A stretch of 64,000 nt of DNA from Actinotalea lenta (GTDB lineage: Bacteria > Actinomycetota > Actinomycetes > Actinomycetales > Cellulomonadaceae): NCBI RefSeq assembly GCF_030586465.1, contig NZ_JAUQYP010000001.1, positions 2,336,981-2,400,980 on the forward strand. Direction: 5' to 3'. Numbering within the stretch: position 1 is the stretch's first letter; every line of letters begins with the position of its first letter. Positions 1 through 10,775 of this stretch are shown one piece after another. Under the pieces are notes generated by a model, which searched no databases, was not told the DNA's origin, and was given only the letters and a program-made list of their open reading frames with translations. Position numbers and translations under genes: made by a program.

Positions 1-1129
1 CCTCGATCTTCGCCGGGTTGTTGGTCAGCAGCTGCACGCTGTGCAGGCCGAGGTCGGTGAGGATCGCCGCGGCGGCCCCGTACTCACGGCGGTCGGCCGG
101 CAGGCCGAGGTCCAGGTTGGCCTGCACGGTGTCACGGCCGGCATCCTGCAGGCCGTAGGCGTCGATCTTGGCGCGCAGCCCGATGCCACGGCCCTCATGC
201 CCCCGCAGGTAGACGACCGCGCCGCCCTCGGCCGCGACCCGCGCCATCGCGGCCTGCAGCTGCGCGCCGCAGTCGCAGCGCCGCGAGCCGAAGGCATCCC
301 CGGTCAGGCACTCGGAGTGCACCCGGACCAGGTTCGCGGAACCCGCCCCGCCGCGCGGCACGAGCGCCACGTGCTCGGCACCGGTGCGCAGGTCCCGGTA
401 CCCGTGCATGACGAAGGTGCCGTGCGCCGTGGGCAGCACCGCGCTGCCGGTGCGATGCACGCGTCGCGCGGCGGTCGGTGGGGCGACGTCGACCTGGTCG
501 TCGTGCGCCAGCCGCCACGACGCGAGCTCGGTGATGGTCAGGAGCACGAGGCCGACCTCGCGTGCCAGCGCCTCGGCGTCGGCCAGGCGCAGCATCGTGC
601 CGTCGTCGTGCACGAGCTCCGCGATGCCGGCGACGGGCTCGAGCCCGGCCAGGCGGCACAGGTCCACGGCGGCCTCGGTGTGCCCGCCGCGGTGCAGCAC
701 CCCGCCGGGCACCGCACGCAGCGGGAGGACGTGGCCCGGCCGGATCACGTCGTCCGGCCCGCACGCCGGGTCGGCGAGCACCTGCAGGGTGCGCGCGCGG
801 TCCGCGGCCGAGATCCCGGTGCTGACGCCATGGGCGGCGTCCACCGTGACGGTGTAGGCCGTCCGCCGGGGATCCTGGCTCTGGGGCACCATCAGGGGCA
901 GGTTCAGCGCGTCCGCCCGCGTCGCGGGCATCGGCGCGCACAGGTAGCCCGAGGAGTGCCGCACGACCCACGCGACCCAGTCGGCGTCCGCGGTCTCGGC
1001 GGCCAGCACCACGTCGACCTCGTTCTCGCGGTCGGCGGAGTCGGCGACCAGCACCGGGCGGCCGGCGCGCAGCTCGTCCAGCGCCTGCTCGACGGTGCCG
1101 AGCACCGTCGTCGGCCCGGCGGCGCTCAC
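1..1129 (-). CDS. ribBA: RibBA: DHBP synthase / GTP cyclohydrolase II (3' end cut off)
   Basis: Bifunctional riboflavin enzyme. The N-terminal RibB half converts ribulose 5-phosphate to 3,4-dihydroxy-2-butanone 4-phosphate. The C-terminal RibA half opens GTP to the pyrimidine precursor. About 376 codons are visible from a GTG start at 1129; the gene runs off the left edge, so the C-terminus is missing. RibB shows the acidic motif DRENEVD near residue 36. RibA shows the zinc ligands in [17 protein letters not shown] and the [10 protein letters not shown] motif. The GTG overlaps the ribE stop (GTGA), so translation is coupled. It is the last visible gene of the FMN-riboswitch-controlled rib operon. 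Confidence 0.95.
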   Translation of the reverse strand, partial: MSAAGPTTVLGTVEQALDELRAGRPVLVADSADRENEVDVVLAAETADADWVAWVVRHSSGYLCAPMPATRADALNLPLMVPQSQDPRRTAYTVTVDAAHGVSTGISAADRARTLQVLADPACGPDDVIRPGHVLPLRAVPGGVLHRGGHTEAAVDLCRLAGLEPVAGIAELVHDDGTMLRLADAEALAREVGLVLLTITELASWRLAHDDQVDVAPPTAARRVHRTGSAVLPTAHGTFVMHGYRDLRTGAEHVALVPRGGAGSANLVRVHSECLTGDAFGSRRCDCGAQLQAAMARVAAEGGAVVYLRGHEGRGIGLRAKIDAYGLQDAGRDTVQANLDLGLPADRREYGAAAAILTDLGLHSVQLLTNNPAKIE

Positions 1130-1740
1130 CGGGAACCCACCCCGGGGACCGCGCCGGCAGCGACCAGACGCTCGACGTACTTCGCGATCACATCCACCTC
1201 GAGGTTGACGGGGCCTCCGGGTGCCAGCAGGCCCAGGGTCGTCCTGGCGAGCGTCGTGGGGATCAGCGAGACCCCGAACGCCCCCTCCTGGACGCCCGTC
1301 ACGGTGAGCGACACGCCGCTGACCGCGATCGACCCCTTCTCCGCCAGGTAGCGGCCGAGCGGGGCCGGGTACCCAACGAGGAGGTCGTCCCAGCGCTCGC
1401 CGGGCGTGCGCGACAGCAGTGTGCCGACGCCGTCCACGTGGCCCTGCACGAGGTGCCCGTCCAACCGCCCGTCCGCCCGCACCGCGCGCTCGAGGTTGAC
1501 CCGCGCCCCCGGGGCGAGCCGGCCGAGCGCGGTGCGGTCCAGGGTCTCCGGCATGACGTCCACCGAGAAGGCGTCGGCGCCCACCTCGACGACCGTCAGG
1601 CACACGCCGTCCACGGCGATCGAGTCCCCGGCCCTGGTGCCCGCGAGCACCGCAGGACCGTGGACCACCAGCCGGGCGTCGGCGCCACGGTGCTCGAGCT
1701 CGAGCACCGTGCCGAGCTCCTCGACGATCCCTGTGAACAT
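1126..1740 (-). CDS. ribE: Riboflavin synthase, alpha subunit
   Basis: Catalyses dismutation of two 6,7-dimethyl-8-ribityllumazines to riboflavin. The 204-aa protein has the family's two-barrel repeat: the N-terminal [10 protein letters not shown] signature is echoed in the second half after about residue 97 ([12 protein letters not shown], then VSGVSLTV). I chose the ATG at 1740, which shares one base with the ribD stop (TGATG) and has GGAGGAG about 4 nt upstream. A GTG at 1743 would add one residue. It lies between ribD and ribBA with overlaps on both sides. Some genomes call this gene ribC. Confidence 0.95.
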   Translation of the reverse strand: MFTGIVEELGTVLELEHRGADARLVVHGPAVLAGTRAGDSIAVDGVCLTVVEVGADAFSVDVMPETLDRTALGRLAPGARVNLERAVRADGRLDGHLVQGHVDGVGTLLSRTPGERWDDLLVGYPAPLGRYLAEKGSIAVSGVSLTVTGVQEGAFGVSLIPTTLARTTLGLLAPGGPVNLEVDVIAKYVERLVAAGAVPGVGSR

Positions 1741-2819
1741 CACTCCTCCTGGTTCCGAGCGACCACCAGGACGTCGCCGCCCACGATGGTCGCCTCCGTC
1801 ACGGTGAGCCGCAGCGCACCGTCGATCGATGTGATGGCGAGGTCGCCGACCGCGGCCGGACCCGCGCCGAGGTACGCGGCTGCGAGGTAGGCGTGCACCT
1901 CGTCGACGAGCCCCGCGCGCAGGAAGGCCGCCGCGACGGTCGGTCCACCCTCGACGAGCACGTGCCGGACCTCGTGCTCCGCCAGGCTGGTGAGTACCGC
2001 CGACGGGTCGTGGTCACGCACCTCCACCAGCGGGCCGCCCAGGCCCCGCAGACGTGCGCCTGCGGGGACGGTCCGGCGCCCGACCACGACCCGCAACGGC
2101 TGGTGGGCGCTGAGGCCGCCGTTCTCGTCGCGGGCCGTCAGGGCAGGGTCGTCGCGGAGCGCCGTGCCGGTCCCCACGACGATCGCGTCCACCTGCGCCC
2201 TGAGCCGGTGCGCGTGCCGGCGCGCCGCGGGCGACGTGATCCACCGGCTCGAGCCGTCCGCTGCCGCGACGCGCCCGTCCAGCGTCGTGGCGTGCTTGAG
2301 GGTCACCCAGGGCCGCCCGCGCCGCACCGCGGTGAGCCACGGGTGCACGATCGTGTCCGCCTGCTCGGCCAGCAGCCCGCCGACGACCTCGAGGCCGGCC
2401 GAGCGGAGCACCCCAGCACCTCCTCCGGCGGTCGGTGAAGGATCGTCCAGCGCGTACACCACGCGCGCCACCCCGGCGGCGATCAGCGCGTGGGTGCACG
2501 GTCCCGTACGGCCCGTGTGCCGGCAGGGCTCAAGGGTGACGACCATGGTCGCCCCCCGGGGGTCGTGGCCCGCCGAGCGCGCGTCCGCCAGCGCCGCGGG
2601 CTCGGCGTGCGGAGTGCCGGCCCCCGCATGCCACCCCTCGCCGATCCGCCGACCGGCCGGGTCCAGCAGTACGGCGCCGACCTGCGGGTTGGGCCCGTGA
2701 GCGGGCCCTCGCGCCGCGAGCTCGAGCGCGCGCCACATCGCCTCACGTTCGTCAGCGTCCCGCCGTGGCACCGCTCCACCCTCCCGGTCATCGGCTCCGG
2801 GAGTGGCGACAGGCGCCAC
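1740..2819 (-). CDS. ribD: RibD: pyrimidine deaminase / reductase
   Basis: Performs the second and third steps of riboflavin synthesis: deamination of the GTP cyclohydrolase product, then NADPH-dependent reduction of the ribosyl side chain. The 359-aa protein has an N-terminal deaminase domain with the zinc motifs HAE (residue ~71) and [13 protein letters not shown] (~97-109). A dihydrofolate-reductase-like C-terminal domain starts near residue 165 ([15 protein letters not shown]). The start is a GTG at 2819 with GGGGAG about 9 nt upstream. The first ~25 residues are not conserved-looking, so a later start is possible. It is the first gene of the rib operon, directly behind the riboswitch. 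Confidence 0.93.
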   Translation of the reverse strand: MAPVATPGADDREGGAVPRRDADEREAMWRALELAARGPAHGPNPQVGAVLLDPAGRRIGEGWHAGAGTPHAEPAALADARSAGHDPRGATMVVTLEPCRHTGRTGPCTHALIAAGVARVVYALDDPSPTAGGGAGVLRSAGLEVVGGLLAEQADTIVHPWLTAVRRGRPWVTLKHATTLDGRVAAADGSSRWITSPAARRHAHRLRAQVDAIVVGTGTALRDDPALTARDENGGLSAHQPLRVVVGRRTVPAGARLRGLGGPLVEVRDHDPSAVLTSLAEHEVRHVLVEGGPTVAAAFLRAGLVDEVHAYLAAAYLGAGPAAVGDLAITSIDGALRLTVTEATIVGGDVLVVARNQEE

Positions 2820-2860
2820 GCCGCCGTTCAGCTCCCCGCGAGCGGGTCCGCGAACGACGT

Positions 2861-3003
2861 CACGTGCTTCCTCCCATCCGGACTTTCACCGTCGGTCCTG
2901 GAGTTCCACCAGGTCAACCGTCCCGCCCGGGTTGTGAGCCCAGGTGAGCCGGGTCGCGGACTGTCACCGCCGGTTCGGACTTTCACCGACCCCGGAGCAC
3001 GTG
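2861..3003 (-). ncRNA. FMN riboswitch (RFN element)
   Basis: Read on the minus strand, the region shows the RFN hallmarks in order: an outer stem CACGTGCT...AGCACGTG, GGTGAAAGTCCG, ACCGGCGGTGACAGTCCGCG, a variable arm, and a second CGGTGAAAGTCCGGATGG box just before the closing arm. It ends about 40 nt before the ribD start codon. Known RFN elements bind FMN and repress downstream riboflavin genes. With so short a distance to ribD, sequestration of the ribosome-binding site or early termination are both possible. Confidence 0.95.
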
Positions 3004-3014
3004 TGTTCGCCGCC

Positions 3015-3043
3015 AGTCTGCCACAGGCGCGCGGGTGGTCCGA
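3015..3043 (-). promoter_or_regulatory. Candidate promoter of the rib operon
   Basis: On the minus strand TCGGAC, a 17-nt spacer, then CAGACT preceded by TG one base away (extended -10). Initiation about 7 nt further on falls just upstream of the first base of the riboswitch, which is where it should start. The hexamers are only moderate matches to sigma-70-type consensus. The remaining sequence to 3123 shows nothing else I can name. Confidence 0.35.
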
Positions 3044-3123
3044 CGGGACCGAGGACCCGAGCGCCCGGGTCGCCGCGGCGCTGACACGGACCTCCGTGCG
3101 GTCCCGACCCCCGCCGCGACGCC

Positions 3124-3786
3124 TCAGTGCCGGTGCTGCTGCGCGAGACGGCGCAGCTCGGCGATCCGCGCCGAGGCGTCCTGCGCCCCGTACACCGCCG
3201 AGCCCGCGACCATGACGTCCGCCCCCGCCTCGGCGGCCCGCGCGACGGTCTGGGTCGAGACCCCCCCGTCCACCTGCACCCACACCGCGAGCTCCCGCTC
3301 CTCGATCACCCGGCGCGCGCGGGCGATCTTCGGAAGCATGGAGTCAAGGAACGACTGGCCGCCGAACCCGGGCTCGACCGTCATGACCAGGAGCATGTCG
3401 AACTCTCCCAGCAGGTCGAGGAACGGCTCTACCGGCGTCGCCGGCCGCAGTGCGAGACCGGCCCGGACCCCGGCACCGCGCAGCTCGCGCGCCAGCCGGA
3501 CAGGAGCCTGCGCGGCCTCCGCGTGGAAGGTCACGGAACCGGCCCCCGCCTCGGCGTACTGCGGTGCCCAGCGATCCGCGTCCTCGATCATGAGGTGCAC
3601 GTCGAGGGGCACCGGGCTCACCTGGGCGAGCCGCTGCACGATCGGGAGGCCGAGGGTGAGGTTCGGCACGAAGTGCTGGTCCATCACGTCCACGTGCGCC
3701 CAGTCCGCGTCGCGGATGCGCTCCAGCTCCGCGGCGAGGTTCGCGAAGTCGGCGGACAGGATGCTCGGGTTGATCTGGACCGTCAT
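3124..3786 (-). CDS. rpe: Ribulose-phosphate 3-epimerase
   Basis: Interconverts ribulose 5-phosphate and xylulose 5-phosphate in the pentose phosphate pathway. The 220-aa product begins [17 protein letters not shown], the family N-terminus. It carries [12 protein letters not shown] and the [10 protein letters not shown] phosphate-binding segment of the TIM barrel. Open frame continues upstream, but ATG 3786 matches the family start. A CAGACT box lies 7 nt upstream of it, so the message may also start here without a leader. It is 29 nt behind rsmB on the same strand and supplies the pentose precursor pool used by the rib genes downstream. Confidence 0.95.
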   Translation of the reverse strand: MTVQINPSILSADFANLAAELERIRDADWAHVDVMDQHFVPNLTLGLPIVQRLAQVSPVPLDVHLMIEDADRWAPQYAEAGAGSVTFHAEAAQAPVRLARELRGAGVRAGLALRPATPVEPFLDLLGEFDMLLVMTVEPGFGGQSFLDSMLPKIARARRVIEERELAVWVQVDGGVSTQTVARAAEAGADVMVAGSAVYGAQDASARIAELRRLAQQHRH

Positions 3787-3815
3787 GGGCCCCAGTCTGC
3801 CGGGTCCAGCCGGTT

Positions 3816-5297
3816 TCAGTGGCGGCGCACCAGTGTCAGGTGCATCGCGTCCGTCCCGTGCACGTGTGGCCACAGCTGGGCGTGCGGCCCGGGACCGAGC
3901 GGGATGGCCGGGGCGACCGCCCGGATCGCGTCGACCGCGTCGAGGATCTCGACGTCCGGGTGCTCCGCCAGCACGTCGGAGACCACCACCCGGGTCTCGG
4001 CGACGTGCGGGGAGCACGTGACGTACGCCACGACCCCTCCGGGCGCTGTCGCGTCGAGCGCAGAGCTGAGCAGCGCTCGCTGCAGGTCGCCCAGCGCGGG
4101 AACGTCAGCGGGGCGCCGGCGCCACCGGGACTCGGGCCGGCGGCGCAACGCGCCTAGCCCGGTGCAGGGCGCGTCCACGAGCACGCGGCTGTAGCGTCCG
4201 GGTTCCTCCCGGCCCACCTGCCGACCGTCCGCGACCCGCACCTCGACGTCACCGAGGGCTCGCACGGACTGCCGGACCAGGGCCGCGCGGTGCGGCTGCA
4301 CCTCGGTGGCCACGACCGAGACGCCGCGTTCGGCGGCCAGCGCGCCGAGCAGGCCCGTCTTGCCTCCCGGGCCCGCGCACAGGTCCAGCCACGGGCCGGA
4401 GTCGTCGTCGACCGGCACCGACGCCAGCGCGAGAGCCACGAGCTGGCTGCCCTCGTCCTGGACCGCGACGGTCCCGTCTGCCAGGCCGGGGACCGAGGCC
4501 GGGTCGCCGCCGGCGAGCCGGACCGCCGTAGGCGTCCAGCGACCGGGCTGGGCGTCCGGGAGCGCGGCCAGGAGGGCCTCCCGGTCGACCAGGCCTGGCC
4601 GTGCGACGAGCGTGACCTGCGCCGGCACGTTGTCCGCCTCGAGAACCGCTACCAGCTCGTCGGCGGGCCGCCCGTCGGCGACGAGGGCCTGGCGCAGGGC
4701 GCGGACCACCCATGCGGGATGCGACGTGGCCGTGGACAGCCGCGCGATCTCGTCGCCTGTCGCGACGCGATCGAGCCACTCCTGCAGGCTGCTCGCGGCA
4801 ACGCGTCGCAGCACCGCATTGACGAGCTGGGCGGGCCCGGCACCGACCCGGGACCGCGCCAGGGCCACGGTCTGGGACACCGCCGCGTGCGCCGGGATAC
4901 GCATCCCGAGCAGCTGGTGCGCACCGAGCCGAAGCACATCCAGCAGCGGCGGGTCGAGCTCCTCGACCGGCCGGTCAGCGGCGACGGCCAGGATCGCGTC
5001 GTAGCGGCCCTGGAGCCGCAACGTGCCGTACGCGAGCTCGGTCGCCAACGCAGCGTCGCGGCCCACGATGCGGCGGGTGCGCAGCAGCGGGGGCAGCACG
5101 AGGTTTGCGTACGCGTCCGACTCGGCGACCTCCCGCAGCACGTCGAACGCCGCCTCCCGGGCGGGGTCGGCGCCCCGGCGGCGCTCGGCGGGCCGCTGGG
5201 CGGTACGGGACGTCCGGCGCTGCGCGCGAGCCGCACCGCGCTGGCGGCCCCCGGCGTCGCGGCGGTCGTGGCCACCGGTGCCTCGTTCCTGCGTCAC
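3816..5297 (-). CDS. rsmB: 16S rRNA m5C967 methyltransferase (RsmB/Sun family)
   Basis: SAM-dependent RNA cytosine-5 methyltransferase acting on 16S rRNA. The 493-aa protein has an N-terminal NusB-like RNA-binding domain (from about [11 protein letters not shown]) and a C-terminal Rossmann methyltransferase domain. Visible motifs are the SAM site [12 protein letters not shown], the catalytic-loop motif [16 protein letters not shown] and TCSPHVAET, which contains the second conserved cysteine. The start is a GTG at 5297 overlapping the fmt stop (GTGA). The first ~40 residues are low-complexity and charged, so the N-terminus may be shorter. The fmt-rsmB pairing is a common bacterial arrangement. 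Confidence 0.9.
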   Translation of the reverse strand: MTQERGTGGHDRRDAGGRQRGAARAQRRTSRTAQRPAERRRGADPAREAAFDVLREVAESDAYANLVLPPLLRTRRIVGRDAALATELAYGTLRLQGRYDAILAVAADRPVEELDPPLLDVLRLGAHQLLGMRIPAHAAVSQTVALARSRVGAGPAQLVNAVLRRVAASSLQEWLDRVATGDEIARLSTATSHPAWVVRALRQALVADGRPADELVAVLEADNVPAQVTLVARPGLVDREALLAALPDAQPGRWTPTAVRLAGGDPASVPGLADGTVAVQDEGSQLVALALASVPVDDDSGPWLDLCAGPGGKTGLLGALAAERGVSVVATEVQPHRAALVRQSVRALGDVEVRVADGRQVGREEPGRYSRVLVDAPCTGLGALRRRPESRWRRRPADVPALGDLQRALLSSALDATAPGGVVAYVTCSPHVAETRVVVSDVLAEHPDVEILDAVDAIRAVAPAIPLGPGPHAQLWPHVHGTDAMHLTLVRRH

Positions 5298-6229
5298 CGC
5301 TCCCCCAAGGTGGCCTCGGAGGTCAGCCGGGCGCCGCGCGCCCAGTCCGCCGCGGGCATCATGCGCCGGCCCGAAGGTGCGACGTCGCCGAGCTCGACGG
5401 GGCTGCTCGCGGTGCCGACCAGGACCTGCGACGCGGTCGCCCGTACCACGCCGGGCGCCAACGGCTCGGCGTCGGGGCGCGGCACCACCGGCCCCAGCTT
5501 CAGCCGGCGTCCCGCGGGGTCCGTCGTCCACGCCCCGGGTGCCGGGGTGCAGGCCCGGACGCGGCGGTCCACGGCGATGGCGGGGTGGCCCCAGCGGACG
5601 CGCGCGTCGTCCGTGGTCAGCCGGGGGGCCGACGAGACGCCGTCGGCCGGTTGCGGGACGGCGACGAGCTCCCCGGACGCCAACCCGTCCACGGTTGCCG
5701 CCAGCAGGTCGGAGCCGGCGTCCGCGAGGCGCGCGAGCAGGTCGCCCGCGGTGTCGCGTGGCCGGATCGTCTCGGTCAAGGTCCCGTAGACGGGTCCGGT
5801 GTCCAGCCCCTCCTCGAGGCGGAAGGTGCAGGCCCCGGTGATCTCGTCGCCGTGCAGGAGCGCATGCTGGACGGGAGCGGCGCCGCGCCAGGCGGGCAGC
5901 AGCGAGAAGTGCAGGTTGACCCACCCGTGCCGGGGCAGGTCGAGCAGGCCCACGGGGACGAGGCCACCGTAGGCGACCACCGCGGCGAGGTCGGGGGCCA
6001 GCTCGGCGATGCTCGCCGCTGCGTCCGGGTCGCGCAGGGAGCGGGGTACCAGGACGGGCACCCCGGCCTCCGCCGCAGCGACGCGCACGGGGCTCGGCGC
6101 CATCCGCCTGCCCCGTCCCGCGGGCGCATCGGGCCTGGTCAGCACTCCGACGACGTCGTGGTCGGAGGCGAGCAGCCGGGTCAGCGCGGGCAGGGCCACC
6201 TCGGGCGTCCCGGCGAAGATCACACGCAT
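5294..6229 (-). CDS. fmt: Methionyl-tRNA formyltransferase
   Basis: Formylates initiator Met-tRNA using 10-formyltetrahydrofolate. The 311-aa length is typical. It begins [16 protein letters not shown], followed by the flexible loop region [11 protein letters not shown]. It carries [17 protein letters not shown], whose Asn and His are catalytic in the family, and [16 protein letters not shown]. There is no Shine-Dalgarno sequence. A TAGGAT hexamer (6236-6241) ends exactly 6 nt before the ATG, so the transcript may be leaderless. It overlaps rsmB by 4 nt. Confidence 0.96.
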   Translation of the reverse strand: MRVIFAGTPEVALPALTRLLASDHDVVGVLTRPDAPAGRGRRMAPSPVRVAAAEAGVPVLVPRSLRDPDAAASIAELAPDLAAVVAYGGLVPVGLLDLPRHGWVNLHFSLLPAWRGAAPVQHALLHGDEITGACTFRLEEGLDTGPVYGTLTETIRPRDTAGDLLARLADAGSDLLAATVDGLASGELVAVPQPADGVSSAPRLTTDDARVRWGHPAIAVDRRVRACTPAPGAWTTDPAGRRLKLGPVVPRPDAEPLAPGVVRATASQVLVGTASSPVELGDVAPSGRRMMPAADWARGARLTSEATLGER

Positions 6230-6273
6230 CCGTCGATCCTAGGTGACCGGCCCGGCACGCTCACCCGGCGCGC

Positions 6274-8328
6274 TCAGCCGACGTCGGTCGGTTCGACGCG
6301 GACCCGCACGATCCCCTCCCGCGCGGCGCTGCGGGTCGCGAGCACCGCACCGAGATCCGCTACGAGCGCGGCCGCCTGCGGCCACGGGGTCTGCAGCAAC
6401 GCCCGCACGGGACGGGACCGTTCGGGATCGAGCACGCCGTCCGGCGCAGGCCCGGTGGGGATGGGACCGCGGACCGTGGTCCGGACGTGCAACCCGTCCG
6501 CGACCGCCTGCACCGCTGCGCGTTCCCCCTCGAGCACCACCAGGTGAGCCGCCGGCGGGAGCTGGACGGCGGCGCGCTCGGCGAGCACCCGCTCCGCGAG
6601 TCCCGCGGGGTCCCAGCGGACGAATGCCCCGGCCAGCGGGGCGGGCACGTCACCGATGAGGACCGCGACGCCGCCCTCGGAGCTGGGGCGCACCAGTGCG
6701 GCGGCTGCGAGCCAGTGCCGCAGCGCCGCCTGGTCCGCGTCCAGCCCGGGCCGGGAGGCGGTGACCTGCGCGTCCAGCAGGACCGCCGCGGCGTACCCGC
6801 TCTCGGCGATGGGCTCGGCACCCGTGGTGGCGACCACGAGCGAACGCCCGGCAGGCACGGAGCGCAGCACGCCGTGCTCAGCGCTCGAGCGCCGCAGGGC
6901 TACGCCGGGGAACGCCCGCCCGAGCTCCTCGGCAGTGCGTGCAGCACCCACCGCGATCGAGCGCAGCCCGGTGTGGCCGCACTCGCCGCAGCGCCACGCG
7001 CTGGCCAGCCCGCCGCACCATCCGCACGCCGGCAACGCGTGAGAGCCGGCCAGGCGCAGCGGACCCCCGCAGGTCGCGCAGCGTGCCACGGTGCGGCACC
7101 GCGCGCAGGCCACGGCCGGGAGATATCCGGCACGTGGGACCTGCACCAGGACCGGCCCGTGCTCGAGCCCGTCGCGGATGGTGCGCCACGCCGCCGAGGG
7201 AAGCCGGGCAGCCGCCGCCGGCCCCTCTCGGGCGAGCTCGGCCCGGTCGAGGTGCACGGGGCGGGGTGTCGAGCGACGCAGCTCGGTGCGGTCGGCGACC
7301 AGTGGACGCGCGCGGTCCAGCTCGACCCAGCGCTGCGCCGCGACGGAGCGCGAGTACCCACCCACCAGGAGCGCTGTCCCCTCGCCGGCGCGCATCGCGA
7401 GCACCTCGCGAGCGTGGGGGTACGGGGCTCGCGGCTCCTCGTGCAGCGGGTCTGCGTCGTCCCAGCAGACCGCGAGGCCCAGCCGGGCGACGGGGGCGAA
7501 CGCCGCGGCCCTCGTGCCGACCACCACGTCGGCGGCACCCCGCACCGCCGCGAGGAACGCCCGGTACCGGGCGGCCGGCCCCTCGTCGGCGACCAGCCGC
7601 ACCCAACCCCCGGCCGAGCCGGGCCGCCACGGGGCGACCCCGTGCCGCTCGAGGGCGTCGACGGCCAGGTCCACCTCTGCACCGGAGGGCACCACCACGA
7701 GGGCGCCGCGGCCGCCCGCGCGGGCCGCTCCGACTGCCTGGGCGACCTGGTCGGCCCACGGCTCCACCGTCCAGGGCAGCGCCTGCCAGACCGCCCATGG
7801 TGCCTCGCCGGCCGCGACCCGGCGCAGGAATGCCGGACCTCCCGGTGTCCGCTGCCAGGCGGAGTCCTGCACGTCCGGCCGGGGAGGCACCGAGCCGTCG
7901 GGCCACTCCTCCCGTTCGACCGCCGCGTGGCGTGGTGGTACCGCGAGGCGCAGGACGTCCGCGACCGTCCCCGCCCACCGGCGGGCCACGGCCGTCACCA
8001 GGTCGAGGGTCTCGGTCGGGAGCACGACCTCCGCGGAGACCAGGCGGCGCAGCGGTGTCAGGCGACCGGCGTGCTCGCTCTCGGCCACCCGGTCCACGAC
8101 CCAGCCGTCGACGTCCTGCCCTGCGAACCGGACCTTGACCCGCACGCCGGCGCGCACCCGGTCGGCGAGCTCCGCCGGGACGAGGTAGTCGAAGGGCCGG
8201 TCCAGGTGCGGTTGAGGACGGTCTACCAAGACACGGGCGACCGGGAGCTCGTCGGCGACCTGAACCCCCGCGGCACGCCTGCGTCGGGTGCGCGGCATCC
8301 CAGGCAGAGCCGGCTGCTCGAGATCCAC
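6274..8328 (-). CDS. priA: PriA-like primosomal protein N' (degenerate helicase)
   Basis: Primosome/replication-restart protein. The 684-aa product has an N-terminal PriA-type 3'-DNA-binding domain (ARVLVDRPQPHLDRPFDYLVP) and a zinc-binding cluster at residues ~413-448 with CARC, CATC, CGWC and CGEC pairs. No GxGKT/S Walker A is present, and the DEAH box is replaced by WDDAD near residue 288. ATP-driven unwinding is therefore unlikely. Actinobacterial PriA proteins are known to be degenerate in this way. It lies between metK and fmt, as is common in the phylum. Confidence 0.85.
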   Translation of the reverse strand: MDLEQPALPGMPRTRRRRAAGVQVADELPVARVLVDRPQPHLDRPFDYLVPAELADRVRAGVRVKVRFAGQDVDGWVVDRVAESEHAGRLTPLRRLVSAEVVLPTETLDLVTAVARRWAGTVADVLRLAVPPRHAAVEREEWPDGSVPPRPDVQDSAWQRTPGGPAFLRRVAAGEAPWAVWQALPWTVEPWADQVAQAVGAARAGGRGALVVVPSGAEVDLAVDALERHGVAPWRPGSAGGWVRLVADEGPAARYRAFLAAVRGAADVVVGTRAAAFAPVARLGLAVCWDDADPLHEEPRAPYPHAREVLAMRAGEGTALLVGGYSRSVAAQRWVELDRARPLVADRTELRRSTPRPVHLDRAELAREGPAAAARLPSAAWRTIRDGLEHGPVLVQVPRAGYLPAVACARCRTVARCATCGGPLRLAGSHALPACGWCGGLASAWRCGECGHTGLRSIAVGAARTAEELGRAFPGVALRRSSAEHGVLRSVPAGRSLVVATTGAEPIAESGYAAAVLLDAQVTASRPGLDADQAALRHWLAAAALVRPSSEGGVAVLIGDVPAPLAGAFVRWDPAGLAERVLAERAAVQLPPAAHLVVLEGERAAVQAVADGLHVRTTVRGPIPTGPAPDGVLDPERSRPVRALLQTPWPQAAALVADLGAVLATRSAAREGIVRVRVEPTDVG

Positions 8329-8373
8329 GCGACCATCCCACCATGCGCCGCCGCCACTCGGCGGCCGTGCAGG

Positions 8374-9582
8374 TCAGGCCCTGCCGAGCGCCTCGTGCAG
8401 GTCGAGCACCCGGTCGGTGCGCTCCCACGTGAAGTCGGCCAGCTCCCGGCCGAAGTGCCCGTAGGCCGCCGTGCGGGAGTAGATCGGCCGCAACAGGTCC
8501 AGGTCGCGCACGATCGCCCCGGGGCGCAGGTCGAAGACCTCCCGGATCGCCGCCGTCAGGCGGTCCACGGGCACCGTCTCGGTGCCGAACGTCTCCACGT
8601 AGAGCCCCACTGGGTGCGACGAGCCGATCGCGTACGCGACCTGCACCTCGCACCGCCGCGCCAGCTGCGCGGCGACGACGTTCTTGGCGACCCAGCGCAT
8701 CGCGTAGGAGGCCGATCGATCCACCTTGGACGGGTCCTTCCCGGAGAACGCCCCGCCGCCGTGCCGGGCCATGCCACCGTAGGTGTCCACGATGATCTTG
8801 CGACCGGTCAGGCCGGCGTCGCCCTGTGGACCACCGATCACGAAGTGCCCGGTCGGGTTGACCAGGAGTCGGTGGCCGACGGTGTCGAGCTCGAGGTCGT
8901 CCAGGACGGGCGCCACGACGTGCTCGGCGATCTCCGGGGCCAGCCGCGAGTCCAGCGGGACGCCCGGGTCGTGCTGCGTCGAGACCACGACCGTGTCCAG
9001 CCGCACCGCGCGTTCGCCGTCGTACCCGATCGTGACCTGCGTCTTGCCGTCCGGGCGCAGGTAGTCCAGGGTCCCCTCCTTGCGCACGGTGGCCAGCCGT
9101 TCCGCGAGCCGGTGGGCAACCCAGATGGGCAGCGGCATCAGGGACGGGGTGTCGTCGCACGCGTAGCCGAACATCAGACCCTGGTCGCCGGCCCCTTGGG
9201 CCTCGATCGGATCGTCGACGCCCGTGCCGTCGTTGCGGATCTCCCAGGCCTTGTCGACGCCGGCGGCGATGTCGGCGGACTGCTGGCCGATCGAGACCGA
9301 CACCCCGCACGAGTGCGCGTCGAAGCCGATCTCCGAGGAGGTGTAACCGATCCTGCTCAGGGTCTCGCGCACGACCTGCGGGATCTCGACGTACGCCTCG
9401 GTGGTCACCTCGCCGGCCACGTGCACGAGACCCGTGGTGACCATCGTCTCCACGGCGACCCGCGCACCAGGGTCCTGCGCGATCATCGCGTCGAGGATGC
9501 CGTCGGAGATCTGGTCGCAGACCTTGTCGGGGTGGCCCTCCGTGACCGACTCGGAGGTGAACAGGCGCAGATCGGAGCTCAT
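8374..9582 (-). CDS. metK: S-adenosylmethionine synthetase
   Basis: Makes S-adenosylmethionine from ATP and methionine. The 402-aa protein has the family N-terminus [18 protein letters not shown], the methionine/ATP-site hexapeptide region [12 protein letters not shown] and the P-loop-like [16 protein letters not shown]. There is no Shine-Dalgarno sequence. A TAGGCT hexamer (9589-9594) ends 6 nt before the ATG and overlaps the coaBC stop, which suggests a leaderless transcript from an internal promoter. I see no SAM riboswitch upstream. Confidence 0.97.
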   Translation of the reverse strand: MSSDLRLFTSESVTEGHPDKVCDQISDGILDAMIAQDPGARVAVETMVTTGLVHVAGEVTTEAYVEIPQVVRETLSRIGYTSSEIGFDAHSCGVSVSIGQQSADIAAGVDKAWEIRNDGTGVDDPIEAQGAGDQGLMFGYACDDTPSLMPLPIWVAHRLAERLATVRKEGTLDYLRPDGKTQVTIGYDGERAVRLDTVVVSTQHDPGVPLDSRLAPEIAEHVVAPVLDDLELDTVGHRLLVNPTGHFVIGGPQGDAGLTGRKIIVDTYGGMARHGGGAFSGKDPSKVDRSASYAMRWVAKNVVAAQLARRCEVQVAYAIGSSHPVGLYVETFGTETVPVDRLTAAIREVFDLRPGAIVRDLDLLRPIYSRTAAYGHFGRELADFTWERTDRVLDLHEALGRA

Positions 9583-9586
9583 CGGC

Positions 9587-10774
9587 TCAGCCTAGCCGGG
9601 CCACCACGCTGTCCCAGACCGCGTCCGCGACGGCGTCCTTGGTGCCGTCGGCGGCCGCCACCACCGCGCCGTCGGACCCCAGGATCGTGGCACTGGTCAG
9701 CACGTCGCCGAACCCGACGGCGTCCCCCACCGGGTTGACGACCAGCAGGTCGGCTCCCTTGCGCCGTGCCTTCTGCGCGCCGTGGGTCAGCACGTCGCCG
9801 GCGGCGTCGCCAGTCTCCGCGGCGAACCCCACCACCACCTGCCCGGGCCGCCGAGCGGCCACCAGGGAGGCGAGGATGTCCTCGGTCTGAACGAGGTCCA
9901 ACCTCGGCACGGTGTCCCCGGACTTCTTGAGCTTGGTCGCCATCGGAGCCGCCGGCCGGAAGTCGGCGACAGCCGCCGCCATCACCACGGCATCCGCGGA
10001 CTCGGCGGCCTCGTGCACCGCGGCCGACAGCTCGACCGAGGACTCCACCGGCACGACGTGCACCCCGACCGGCGACGGGAGCGACACGTTGGCCGCGACG
10101 AGGGTGACGTCCGCGCCGCGCCGTGCGGCGGCCCGCGCGAGCGCCCATCCTTGCTGGCCGGTGGACCGGTTGCCGAGGAACCGGACCGGGTCGATGCTCT
10201 CGCGGGTGCCACCGGCTGTAACCACGACGCGCCGGCCGGCCAGGTCCTGCGGGGCGACGAGCGCGAGCGCCCGGGCGACGATCTCCTCCGGCTCCGGCAG
10301 ACGTCCGGGTCCGGAGTCCGGCCCGGTGAGCCGGCCGACGTCGGGGTCCATGACGTGCACGCCCCGGGCGCGCAGCGTGGCGACGTTCGCCTGGGTGGCG
10401 GGGTGCAGCCACATCTCGCTGTGCATCGCCGGTGCCATCAGCACCGGGCACCGGACCGTCAGGAGCGCGGCCGTGAGCAGGTCGTCGCAACGCCCGACCG
10501 CGGAGCGCGCCAGCAGGTCCGCCGTGGCAGGGGCGACGACGACCAGATCGGCTTCTCGTCCCAGGGCGACGTGCTCGACGGCAGGGACGTCGTCGAAGAC
10601 GTCGGTCGTGACGCGCTCGCCGGACAGGGCCTCCCAGGTGGCGCGACCGACGAACTCGAGCGACGCGGGCGTGGGCACCACGTGCACGTCGTGCCCGGCC
10701 TCGGTGAACCGGCGCAGCACCAGCGCGACCTTGTAGGCGGCGATGCCGGCACCGACGCCGAGCAGGATGCGCAA
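9587..10774 (-). CDS. coaBC: CoaBC: PPC synthetase / decarboxylase
   Basis: Bifunctional coenzyme A enzyme: CTP-dependent ligation of cysteine to 4'-phosphopantothenate (CoaB, C-terminal) and FMN-dependent decarboxylation (CoaC, N-terminal). The best start is a rare TTG at 10774, giving 395 aa beginning with [14 protein letters not shown], which matches the family N-terminus. GAGG lies 7 nt upstream. The CoaC domain has APAMHSEMW; the CoaB half has [19 protein letters not shown]. The TTG lies 1 nt behind the rpoZ stop. Earlier in-frame starts would run through rpoZ. Confidence 0.93.
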   Translation of the reverse strand: MRILLGVGAGIAAYKVALVLRRFTEAGHDVHVVPTPASLEFVGRATWEALSGERVTTDVFDDVPAVEHVALGREADLVVVAPATADLLARSAVGRCDDLLTAALLTVRCPVLMAPAMHSEMWLHPATQANVATLRARGVHVMDPDVGRLTGPDSGPGRLPEPEEIVARALALVAPQDLAGRRVVVTAGGTRESIDPVRFLGNRSTGQQGWALARAAARRGADVTLVAANVSLPSPVGVHVVPVESSVELSAAVHEAAESADAVVMAAAVADFRPAAPMATKLKKSGDTVPRLDLVQTEDILASLVAARRPGQVVVGFAAETGDAAGDVLTHGAQKARRKGADLLVVNPVGDAVGFGDVLTSATILGSDGAVVAAADGTKDAVADAVWDSVVARLG

Positions 10775-10775
10775 G

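Noticed and set aside
8329-9600. SAM riboswitch controlling metK
   Set aside because: No SAM-I/II/III/IV-like conserved segments are visible upstream. The start codon sits 6 nt behind a -10 hexamer inside the coaBC stop region, leaving no room for a leader RNA.
6487-9738. Very long open frame on the plus strand opposite priA and metK (over 1000 codons)
   Set aside because: It is antisense to two well-supported conserved genes, its predicted protein is low-complexity Arg/Gly/His-rich, and such frames arise from strong GC3 bias on the opposite strand. The same applies to long antisense frames opposite aroB, pilC, carB and the ribosomal/synthetase genes.
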